Of a stretch of DNA of 64,000 nt, positions 27,665-35,541 are shown one piece after another (the first letter of the stretch is position 1; each line of letters begins with the position of its first letter). A program made the translations under genes and the position numbers. The notes under the pieces are model-generated. The model did no database searches. It was not told where the DNA came from and saw only the letters and a program-made list of their open reading frames with translations. The stretch comes from Lachnospira multipara LB2003 (GTDB taxonomy: Bacteria > Bacillota > Clostridia > Lachnospirales > Lachnospiraceae), in assembly GCF_000702205.1 (NCBI RefSeq), contig NZ_KL370871.1, positions 248,001 to 312,000 on the forward strand. Direction: 5' to 3'.

Positions 27665-28779
27665 TTATTAATCTCCTCCCCATCTAAGGCTTTTATTCCA
27701 CATCTGATTATGGCAGCTTTTTTCTCTTCATCTATATCCTCAAGACCACTTACCAATCTTACAAATTCGCCTTTTAATGAAACGTCTCCTGAGTAATCTT
27801 TTACATCTACTGCAAGCGTACTTTCATCATATATCTTAACGAAGAAAAATCGCTGTTCTAGATTAGTTGTCATATATGAGATGCTCTTTTCAATATTCAC
27901 ATCCACTTCACCAGTTAGTATGATCTTAATCATATCTTCCTTAGTGCATTCAATCTGTGATAATTCAGCATTAATCTTTTCTAATACTTCAATTGTTGTC
28001 ATACATTCAGATATATCAACTGCTACTTCATATAAACATCTTGTTGAAAATGCAATAAAATCATCTCTTAATTCTTTTGTGTCCTCATTAATATCAAGCA
28101 CTACAAATCCGTGTACGCCTAATTCATCAAATCCGCGACCTTCAAGACATCCTGGATAACAATAGATTCCTCTTGCGTCCAATTCTCCTCTTTCATATTT
28201 ATGTACATGACCTAGGGCTAAGTAATCAATATTTTTATTACGTAAATCACTACGACTAATTACTTCTGCTCTATCCTTGCTTTTATGTTCATTTTCTTGT
28301 CCATGTAAAACAACAATATTAAATTCATCACTATTTAAATGTAAAGATGAATATATCTTGTTGTTATTATCATAAGTTAATTCGACCCCAGTAACTGCAA
28401 CTTTAAAATTTCTACTTGTTTCTGATACTATATAATATGTTTTCCATTCATCTTCAAACATGTGAAGATTTTCTGGTACTACATCTAATGAAGTTATGAA
28501 ATTATTGCTATCATGGTTCCCTCTAAGATAATAGAATTGAATATTAGGATAATTTGTTATATTACCTATAACAACATTTTGTACTTTAGTAGATACGTTA
28601 TCTCTATCAAATAAATCTCCAGCTATAATTATATGCATAATTTCATTTTCATTAGCATATTCTACTAGCTCTGCAAATTTATTTAGTATCTCATTTCTTC
28701 TCTTTTTTGCTTTTTCTGCTTTTAAATTGGTTTCTAGTCTAGAATCCAAATGCAAATCCGCACAATGTAATATTTTCAT
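27655..28779 (-). CDS. SbcD/Mre11-like exonuclease of the YhaO type
   Basis: A 374-residue metallophosphatase-fold nuclease. Metal ligands are visible in HCADLHLD, IIAGDLFDRDN, LRGNHDSNN, VVLHGQEN and LALGHVHKYE, the canonical phosphodiesterase series. The following CYPGCLEGRGFDELG is the family capping segment. It acts with the SbcC-like partner on DNA ends or hairpins. GAGGT ribosome site. Downstream overlap with the ATPase gene shows co-translation. Confidence 0.9.
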   Translation of the reverse strand: MKILHCADLHLDSRLETNLKAEKAKKRRNEILNKFAELVEYANENEIMHIIIAGDLFDRDNVSTKVQNVVIGNITNYPNIQFYYLRGNHDSNNFITSLDVVPENLHMFEDEWKTYYIVSETSRNFKVAVTGVELTYDNNNKIYSSLHLNSDEFNIVVLHGQENEHKSKDRAEVISRSDLRNKNIDYLALGHVHKYERGELDARGIYCYPGCLEGRGFDELGVHGFVVLDINEDTKELRDDFIAFSTRCLYEVAVDISECMTTIEVLEKINAELSQIECTKEDMIKIILTGEVDVNIEKSISYMTTNLEQRFFFVKIYDESTLAVDVKDYSGDVSLKGEFVRLVSGLEDIDEEKKAAIIRCGIKALDGEEINKCI

Positions 28780-28820
28780 ATTTTCTACCTCTTAATTTTC
28801 AAAATATTTTTATATAACAC

Positions 28821-28858
28821 AAGGGCAAAAATCGAAATATCATTTGATTTTTGCCCTT
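28821..28858. terminator. 13-bp perfect hairpin between the Mrr-like and SbcD-like genes
   Basis: AAGGGCAAAAATC and GATTTTTGCCCTT with a 12-base loop, 19 bases after the stop of the membrane nuclease gene. The run following it on the minus strand is AT-rich but not a clean T-run; it may allow partial read-through into sbcD. Confidence 0.6.
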
Positions 28859-28876
28859 ATTAATTCCCTCTAATTA

Positions 28877-29740
28877 CTAAAAATCATCCTCTGTTAAAAA
28901 ACATTCGGATTTATCAACTACGTGTTTATTTACTATTATTCCATATTTATTTAACAATTCAATAAATTTTTCTCCATCTATTAATTCAATATTTTCTTCT
29001 TCTGCAAATTGTTTTGCCCCGGCCGTAAAATTACCTGTTGTAATTATTATTTTATTATCGACTTGATAATCTTGTATAATTATCTTCTTTACAAATGGTT
29101 TACCAACATTAGATTCTGTGTCTATACACTTGCATAACACAATTGTTTTTTTCCCATTTTTATCTAGATATAAACCACATTCATCAGCTTTTATTTTCTC
29201 TTTTATTTCATATCCCATCTTTAATAAAAGATCTCCACATAAATCCGTAAAAGCATCATTCATGTTTTCGTATTTATTTGCGAGTTTAACTAACTTTTTT
29301 GATTTCCATTCTTTCTCTTTCTTTATTCTCAAAGATTTTAATTTACGTTTTTCTTGATCACACAACTCAATTTTATAATTTGTTCTTAACTCTAGGACTA
29401 ATTCGTATATATCTTCAGCATAATAACTATAAAGATAATTTTTATCAAAAAACAGTTCACTACGCATCTTTACTAATCTGTTATTTCGTGTGTATCGCTC
29501 ATCTTTTGTTCCATCTTTCTTGTGATGGTACCAATAAGATTTTCTTAAAACGAAATAATTTCTATTCTCCTTTTTTCCTTTTCTCACTTTTATCGTATTA
29601 CTTATACTGGATAAATCATACTTTATCATAAAAGTTTTTCTTCTAGCCGCCTCAACTAACATTATTACAACATAAATGATAATAGCAACAATACCAAACA
29701 CAATAAAAAACATTAAGGAAAAAATATCGTCATCAAACAT
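28877..29740 (-). CDS. Membrane-anchored Mrr-like restriction endonuclease
   Basis: A 287-residue protein with one N-terminal membrane helix (about 8-32), a basic linker and a C-terminal Mrr_cat/PD-(D/E)XK domain. The core runs LLLKMGYEIKEKIKADECGLYLDKNG, KTIVLCKCIDTESNVGKPFV and KIIITTGNFTAGAKQFAEEENIELIDGEK. The catalytic strand reads CKC where many Mrr proteins have QAK, so the lysine is kept. The start at 29740 has AAAGGAG six bases away; an ATG seven codons upstream has none. Mrr-type nucleases cut modified or foreign DNA; the membrane anchor suggests action on entering DNA, which is inference. Confidence 0.82.
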   Translation of the reverse strand: MFDDDIFSLMFFIVFGIVAIIIYVVIMLVEAARRKTFMIKYDLSSISNTIKVRKGKKENRNYFVLRKSYWYHHKKDGTKDERYTRNNRLVKMRSELFFDKNYLYSYYAEDIYELVLELRTNYKIELCDQEKRKLKSLRIKKEKEWKSKKLVKLANKYENMNDAFTDLCGDLLLKMGYEIKEKIKADECGLYLDKNGKKTIVLCKCIDTESNVGKPFVKKIIIQDYQVDNKIIITTGNFTAGAKQFAEEENIELIDGEKFIELLNKYGIIVNKHVVDKSECFLTEDDF

Positions 29741-29848
29741 TACAGACTCCTTTACAAACATTAATTATCCCTTATATTTATTTGTTCCGTTTTTTATGAA
29801 TTTATTATAACATAAACTTATTAGCTTTTATACAACTTAAAACTAGTC

Positions 29849-31021
29849 TTATAACCACACCTGATAGCCCTGCCTTTTGGCAGAATCATACACAGGCTGC
29901 ATATTTTTTTCTAAAATTCCATAAAACTCATCTTTTGAATTTCCCTTGCGATACAATTCCTGATTTGCCCAAATCGAATGCAAGTTATCCCTAAAGCAGC
30001 CTTCAAAAAGTCTTCTAATCTCTGGCTTACTCCCATCATTTACCAACTGATACATCAAATATTGATTCCTAGCAAATTTTTTAAAAAATGGATTCCACTT
30101 TGGCAACTTATTGCTTTTAGCCAAATTTAACGAGCTATCCATAGGCATTAAATTCCACAGCTCATCATTCATCACAAAAGACCAAGGAATAAAATGATCC
30201 ACATCATAAGCCTTATCATCAATCACAGTATCCTTGAACACATCCATCACAGGACTTAAATCTATAATAGCATCCCAAAGCTTATGCACATGAGCGAGCT
30301 TTCTTACATTTTCATCCATAGGCTCTAGCTTATAAACCAAACTTGGCACCTCAGGATTGTTGTTTTGTAGCCACTTCACCTTCTCATACTGAATCCAACT
30401 AAGAATAGCAACGGTGTTGTCTTGTATCATTTTAATCCAAAAAGAATTGAAAGCAACTTCCCTGTTAAGCCCCGTCTCCCTGCCTATTATATAAGGCAAA
30501 GCTCTAAGTTTGTTGACCTCTTCAATATAAACTGTCAACCTGCCAATGCTCTCCCAATTTGGATTTTTCTCGTATCTATCAAAAAATCCCGCCAAAGCCC
30601 TATAAGGCACCATCTTTGTCAACTGAATCTTAACCGCCCTCATGGCAGTTTCATTGGCCTTTATCGCATTTTTAATCTCAATCTTTGATGCGCTTGTGGG
30701 CAAATCACTAAGCTCCTTTAATAAAAGCACAGCCCTCTCAAGGCCATCCCTAACCTCGCCTAGAACCACGCCGCTTAGATGGATGTGATACTCTAGAACC
30801 GTATACCATGCATTTGCTATCATCTCATCTATTATTTCTGAAAATGTAGTTCTTTCCACATCTTCAGCGATCAACTTCACGCAAGCCTCTAACCAGTAGA
30901 ATTTGTAGCAATAAGAGGGATTCTTTAACATTTGATAAAATGCTTCCATATCCAAATGGTTATAATATTCTTCCTTAAGATTAACTTTTAGTCCACTTTT
31001 TTCAAAATCAAATTCAGCCAT
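29849..31021 (-). CDS. HNH endonuclease domain protein
   Basis: A 390-residue protein. The first 270 residues are helical and unassigned. The HNH core is at about 275-315: YDVDHFIPWSFVMNDELWNL, then NLMPMDSSLNLAKSNKLP, with the DH pair, the central N and the closing N-K that bind metal and DNA. No zinc cysteines are seen. Such HNH proteins with a long helical N-terminus occur as stand-alone restriction-like genes in Firmicutes. It has its own promoter and is separated from the Mrr-like gene by about 110 bases. Confidence 0.8.
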   Translation of the reverse strand: MAEFDFEKSGLKVNLKEEYYNHLDMEAFYQMLKNPSYCYKFYWLEACVKLIAEDVERTTFSEIIDEMIANAWYTVLEYHIHLSGVVLGEVRDGLERAVLLLKELSDLPTSASKIEIKNAIKANETAMRAVKIQLTKMVPYRALAGFFDRYEKNPNWESIGRLTVYIEEVNKLRALPYIIGRETGLNREVAFNSFWIKMIQDNTVAILSWIQYEKVKWLQNNNPEVPSLVYKLEPMDENVRKLAHVHKLWDAIIDLSPVMDVFKDTVIDDKAYDVDHFIPWSFVMNDELWNLMPMDSSLNLAKSNKLPKWNPFFKKFARNQYLMYQLVNDGSKPEIRRLFEGCFRDNLHSIWANQELYRKGNSKDEFYGILEKNMQPVYDSAKRQGYQVWL

Positions 31022-31061
31022 TTCTCGTCCTCTCTTAATTCTCTAACATCATTTCACCATA

Positions 31062-31091
31062 ATTATATGGTCTCATTCAATTGCATCTCAA
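31062..31091 (-). promoter_or_regulatory. Promoter of the HNH gene
   Basis: TTGAGA (31086-31091), 18-base spacer and TATAAT (31062-31067) on the minus strand, about 40 bases before the start codon. Confidence 0.6.
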
Positions 31092-31094
31092 TTG

Positions 31095-31157
31095 CATCAT
31101 CGTCAATTCAATTATATCATTTTGGTAAAAATGATATAATTGAATTTCAAGATGATG
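31095..31157. repeat. Large palindrome: 19-bp perfect arms plus outer 7-bp arms
   Basis: Arms 31105-31123 and 31127-31145 are perfect over 19 bp around a three-base loop; CATCATC (31095) and GATGATG (31151) extend the cruciform. It abuts the -35 box of the HNH promoter and is preceded by two direct TCAATTGCATC repeats. There is no T-run, so it is more like an operator, a fold-back element or a recombination remnant than a terminator. Confidence 0.7.
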
Positions 31158-31186
31158 TTATTAAACTAAAAAACAAGCCATAAAAA

Positions 31187-31236
31187 TACCGACCTCCCAT
31201 CGTTAGATTTTTAGGTCTAACTTTTGGGGGTCGGTA
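31187..31236. terminator. Terminator of the flavodoxin-like reductase gene
   Basis: TACCGACCTCCCA pairs with TGGGGGTCGGTA (one bulge), enclosing a second hairpin GTTAGA/TCTAAC, followed on the minus strand by ATTTTTAT. Confidence 0.75.
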
Positions 31237-31269
31237 CAAATATGACTTGTCTTTTCTCACATATTTTTC

Positions 31270-31887
31270 TTATCTCACAAAATTTGTTGCCTGCCATTCT
31301 TCTTTTTCTGGCAAGCCGTATTTTTCCTTGCCAAGGGCGATGCTCTTAATAAGGAATGACATGTTTCGTGCAAGTACGCGCATTGTCTGTAAGCCTTCCT
31401 TGTCGCTTTCGGCTTCTCCCTTTAATCTACCGTGAATGCTATTCCAGTACTGGCTTGATGCCACCGGCATGCCGCTTATTGTAAAATACTTATTTAACTC
31501 GTCAAATGTTGCTGATGAGCCGCCTCTTCTAGCAACTACCACGCTTGCTCCAACCTTCATTGTCTTATCAAAACTTGTGCTATAGAAGAGTCTATCAAGA
31601 CAGGCGATAAGTGTTGCATTTGCAGAAGCATAATATACTGGAGATGCTACAACGAGTCCATCTGCTTCTTCAAACTTTGGTGCGAGCTCATTAACCACAT
31701 CATCAAATACACATTTTCCCTTAGTTGAACAGACGCCACAAGCTATACAGCCTCTTACATCTTTTTGTCCGATTTGTACAATTTCAGTTTCGATTCCTTC
31801 CTTATCAAAAATCTTCACCATCTCATTTAATGCTATTGTTGTATTGCCCTCTATTCTTGGGCTTCCATTAATTATTAATACTTTCAT
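31270..31887 (-). CDS. NADPH-dependent FMN reductase / flavodoxin-family protein
   Basis: A 205-residue flavodoxin-fold protein. MKVLIINGSPRIEGNTT is the FMN phosphate loop, CGVCSTKGKCVFDD provides cysteines at about 44-54 that in related iron-sulfur flavoproteins bind a cluster or act in redox, and VVASPVYYASANATL contacts the flavin. The likely role is multimeric NAD(P)H:FMN or quinone reduction. The start at 31887 has AAAGGAG; the seven codons upstream are excluded. Single gene with its own terminator. Confidence 0.85.
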   Translation of the reverse strand: MKVLIINGSPRIEGNTTIALNEMVKIFDKEGIETEIVQIGQKDVRGCIACGVCSTKGKCVFDDVVNELAPKFEEADGLVVASPVYYASANATLIACLDRLFYSTSFDKTMKVGASVVVARRGGSSATFDELNKYFTISGMPVASSQYWNSIHGRLKGEAESDKEGLQTMRVLARNMSFLIKSIALGKEKYGLPEKEEWQATNFVR

Positions 31888-32856
31888 ATAAATCTCCTTT
31901 ATTACCACACCAAAATCTTATTAACTATATGATTATAGCATTTTTGTCAATCTTGGCGGGATGTATAGGTCTTAATTAATATATAGTGTAGAGGTTAATT
32001 TGTCCCGTGTCCGCATAAAGGCTTGTTTCTATGAGAAGTACCCATACGCCATAAAAAAGCTTCCTAAGGGCAACAAATTTCATTTCACACGGAAGAATTT
32101 TAATCTTTTTGGGAGGATTCTATGAGATTTAGATACTTTTCATTATTATACTCTCCCAAAAAGACTGATTTTCTCATCCAAATCATCAATTAATCTTCAA
32201 AAAAGATTACAGGTAAAATTTTTACAATTCTTAATTTGCTATTTAGTTGCCTTTTACAAGGAATTTTCCATTATTTAGGCAAACCCCGGACCCCCCACTC
32301 ATAAAGATTTCACCCACACAAGTCACAAAAAATATGCGCCTATAAATAGGCGCATACTCTCACTAGTATCAAAATAAATACCGTTCTTTATAATTTCAAA
32401 AAGTCATAAAATAAGACTCGCATGTACTACGAATTTTTCATAAAGCTAGTCGTAGTCCATGGATTTGCAGACTCCACATGCAAGATGCATATGGCTTAAA
32501 GAATCACACATAGATCATGTATGAATTTGTTAAAATATAATAACCTGGGGTTATTGGCAGTTTGATTAGCTCTAATCGCACTAAACTAAATTGAATTAAA
32601 ATACATTTATTTGAAGATACATAACTTTAACTCAACATAAATTAAGATGCAGCTTTACAACTGCCCTAAAGAAGTTTCGATGATTCACAACCACATTGAT
32701 ATATATTTAGTACTTTATATTTCATTTATCTTTAGAATTAATTTGCCATTTTTCTTTAGTATTCAACCTTCGCCATCCTATTTTACAAATATATTAGAAT
32801 CTATCTTTTAAACTAAATAGAATAAATAAGACACGCACAATTCATAAATAATCCTA
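31888..32856. other. Gene-free stretch with hairpins
   Basis: No convincing gene. Visible structure: a 12-bp perfect inverted repeat TCTTTTTGGGAG/CTCCCAAAAAGA at 32104-32115 and 32153-32164, spaced 37 bases; a 10-bp terminator-like hairpin TATGCGCCTA/TAGGCGCATA at 32333-32356 followed on the minus strand by TTTTTT, although no gene precedes it on that strand; and AATAACC/GGTTATT near 32540. A short minus frame reading HLACGVCKSMDYD near 32490 may be gene debris. The orphan terminator leaves room for a small RNA ending at 32330. Confidence 0.5.
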
Positions 32857-33657
32857 TTAATTCAATAAAAACAGTTCCTTCAGCATCTTTTTTATCACCT
32901 TAGAATTTAAGGGATGTTGATCAGTTTCAAAAGTAAATATTAGATTTTTCCCTAAAAAAATATTGTTCTTTTGATACTCATCAAGCTTCTTTAAACTTGC
33001 CTTTAAGTAATCTCTCTCGTCTAAAAGTCCAAAATGTTCAAAGTATATTTCCGTTCCTGTTTCCTTGTTATATAGCGTGAAATCTGGAAATCTAACCTCT
33101 CCATTTTTAAGGAATAAAGCCTTTTCATAATGATATGGAATGTCCAATTCGTACAAAATATCAGCAATTATAGCCTCTGACTTTGAACGAACCAACTCTC
33201 CTCGCTTTGTTTCATAAACTTTATTCTCTTCCAAAAAATCTGTTGTTTGAATTTTCTTATTTTGCCACTTCATGGCGCTTTGTTCCTTATCCAAAATATA
33301 GGGATTTACTAGGCTTTTTCGAACATCTGACAGATTGTCATAAAGCAAATTTAGATTCATTGTTGAGATTTTTTTCTTTACCTTCTCAAGGTAATTGATT
33401 TCATTTTCGCAATGCTTAATAAAATCAGCATGATATTTCTTTTGTGCAAGATTTTTCGCTATTTTAATGTCGTTTTTCTTCAAATATCTCTCGCTACTCT
33501 TATCATTTGGAAAAACTTGATAAAAACGCGGCCTCCGATTATAAAATGAAACTCGCAAATAGCCTTCACAAAACTTGTCATTGTCTCTCTTTGCCAGACT
33601 AAGCGCTTGTTTATCGGCAATAATCCGCTCTTCTAGTATTGATATTAATTTCTTCAT
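32857..33657 (-). CDS. PD-(D/E)XK-like nuclease, paralogue 1
   Basis: A 266-residue protein. Residues 1-130 are basic and helical. The C-terminal domain has KRGELVRSKSEAIIADILYE, VRFPDFTLYN, EIYFEHFGLLDERDYL, KLDEYQKN and GKNLIFTFET. The E, PDF and E-H-F positions match a restriction-endonuclease-like fold, with H where the catalytic K is usual, so activity is uncertain. It aligns end to end with the gene at 59608-60408, of identical length. Ribosome site AGGAGA. It stands alone within repeat-rich, gene-poor DNA. Confidence 0.72.
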   Translation of the reverse strand: MKKLISILEERIIADKQALSLAKRDNDKFCEGYLRVSFYNRRPRFYQVFPNDKSSERYLKKNDIKIAKNLAQKKYHADFIKHCENEINYLEKVKKKISTMNLNLLYDNLSDVRKSLVNPYILDKEQSAMKWQNKKIQTTDFLEENKVYETKRGELVRSKSEAIIADILYELDIPYHYEKALFLKNGEVRFPDFTLYNKETGTEIYFEHFGLLDERDYLKASLKKLDEYQKNNIFLGKNLIFTFETDQHPLNSKVIKKMLKELFLLN

Positions 33658-33713
33658 TACTTCTCCTGTGTAAAAAATTGTAATAGGAATTCTGCGCGTA
33701 ATTAGAAGTGTTA

Positions 33714-33812
33714 GAATTCTACATATATTGAAATTCTAGGTGTATTGAAATCTACACATATTGGAATTCTACGTGTGTTGAAATCTACACGTATTGGAAT
33801 TTTCACATAAAT
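33714..33812. repeat. 16/17-bp tandem repeat, six units
   Basis: Six units of the form G-AAATTCTAC-RYGTATT alternate 16 and 17 bases: 33714, 33730, 33747, 33763, 33780 and 33796. They lie 57 bases upstream of the nuclease paralogue 1 start codon, in the place of a control region. Confidence 0.75.
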
Positions 33813-33910
33813 GTAAAAATTAGACATAGTCGCGCTAAAGTTGATTGATGGTTAAACCGTGCTTGTGCATTATTGTTGCTTAACCGTGGTTAGTATATCA
33901 TATAAGAATT

Positions 33911-34380
33911 ATTTTGTCACTAACAATATATTTAACAATATGGCCCTTTGGGGATGAATTGCCCGTGGTTACTGCTTTTATCCCAGAAAGGCAATTTTTT
34001 TAGAAATAAAAAAAGTAAGATTCATCTTTTTGGATACTTTTTCTTCTTTTTGGATTATCAAGCTAACGATTTACCAGCAAATAAAGCAAAATAATTGCCC
34101 TTATGTGAAATTTCTCTTTCAAAAAGATGCTTGCTTAATTATCTTTAACTTTCATTTTTCAAAAAAATTGCCCAAACAAGCATTTTTCTGCTCATTTGGG
34201 CAATTCCCACATCAAACTAAGCAAGTTGCCGCACTTCCCGCCTGTTCTTCAAAGCTGTCCTGGCCGGACAGCTACTTTCTTTCTTTTTCTTTCTTTTTTT
34301 CACTTCTCACCAAACTAAGCAAGTTGCCATGCTTCCCACCTGGTTCTTACAGCTGTCCTGGCCGGACAGCTACTTTCTTT
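33911..34380. repeat. ~470-bp non-coding repeat, copy A
   Basis: Matches copy B (35024-35493) at an offset near 1,112 bases with few differences. It contains ATTGCCC...GGGCAAT hairpins (34168-34205) and ends in two ~70-bp subunits each carrying AGCTGTCC-TGGCC-GGACAGCT. It ends exactly at the stop of the GNAT gene. No coding frame is conserved. Confidence 0.8.
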
Positions 34381-34879
34381 ATCTAGTTTTCTCGAAGGCT
34401 ATTCTTGGCATGTCGTCGCTTTCCACATAGACTGTGCCTGTGTGCTTAAATCCAAGCTTTGTAAGAAGATTCTGCATTACCTTGTTATCACCATGTGTGT
34501 CGATTCGTACATGGCCTGACTTTTCAAAAGCCCAATTAAGGCAAAATGTGCCTATGCCTTTTTGGGAGCCATCAGCTGCTAGTCTGTGAACCACTGCATA
34601 TGGGCTTTCATCAAACCAGTTACCATCTGTAATATCGCCATAAGTTGGATCAATATCCTTACCGTAGTCATAGAAGAAGACGCCTATTACTTCGTCATTG
34701 TTATTAACACATACATAGCTTTTCTCTCTTTGTATATCTTCTTCTATAAGATTTCTTGGAGGCCAATTGCTAGTTCCCCACTGTGTTGGATTTCCATGTT
34801 CTGCCATGAAAGCTCTAGCATAAGCATAGATATCCATAATACGATCAAGATCTGATTTTACTGCATTTCTAATTCTCAT
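34379..34879 (-). CDS. GNAT-family N-acetyltransferase
   Basis: A 166-residue GNAT protein. The opening IRNAVKSDLDRIMDIYAYAR is the usual first strand and helix; AVVHRLAADGSQKGIGTFCL carries the acetyl-CoA pyrophosphate loop (Q-K-G-I-G), and NLLTKLGFKHTGTVYVES the closing helix and strand. The acceptor is unknown; this subgroup often acts on small amines or antibiotics. It lies exactly between the two copies of the 470-bp repeat, so it may have moved with them. Confidence 0.85.
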   Translation of the reverse strand: MRIRNAVKSDLDRIMDIYAYARAFMAEHGNPTQWGTSNWPPRNLIEEDIQREKSYVCVNNNDEVIGVFFYDYGKDIDPTYGDITDGNWFDESPYAVVHRLAADGSQKGIGTFCLNWAFEKSGHVRIDTHGDNKVMQNLLTKLGFKHTGTVYVESDDMPRIAFEKTR

Positions 34880-35023
34880 CTTTATTTCCTTTCATTTTCC
34901 TTTCAATCTCATTTTCTTCCATCTTTAATTCGTTTGCAATTTAATTGTGTCAAATATTATCCACAATCATTTTACACAGCCTACTCTTGCTTGTAAAGAC
35001 TTGAAAAGCTTGACTAGCTTGTA

Positions 35024-35493
35024 TTTTGTCACAAACAATATATTAAATAATATGGTTCTTTGAGGATGAATTGCCCGTGGTTATCACTTTTATCCCAGAA
35101 AGGCAATTTTTTTAGAAATAAAAAGAGTAAAATTCATCTTTTTAGATGCTTTTTCTTCTTTTTGGATTATCAAGCTAGCAATTTACAAGCAAATAAAGCA
35201 AAAAAATTACCCTTATGTGAAATTTCTCTTTCAAAAAGATGCTTACTTAATTATCTTTAACTTTCATTTTTCAAAAAAATTGCCCAAACAAGCATTTTTC
35301 TGCTCATTTGGGCAATTCCCACATCAAACTAAGCAAGTTGCCGTGCTTCCCACCAGTTCTTCAAAGCTGTCCTGGCCGGACAGCCACTTTCTTTCTCTAT
35401 TTTTTCAATTCTCGCCAAACTAAGCAAGTTGCCGTGCTTCCCGCCAGTTCTTCAAAGCTGTCCTGGTCGGACAGCCACTTTTTTCTCTATTTT
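35024..35493. repeat. ~470-bp non-coding repeat, copy B
   Basis: Second copy, between the GNAT start and the NhaC stop. It also ends with two palindromic subunits; one centre has changed from TGGCC to TGGTC. Hairpin ATTGCCCAAA/TTTGGGCAAT is at 35279-35316. Confidence 0.8.
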
Positions 35494-35541
35494 TCAATGC
35501 CAACTAGCCAACTCAATACTTACTAGCTAACCCGATTCTCA

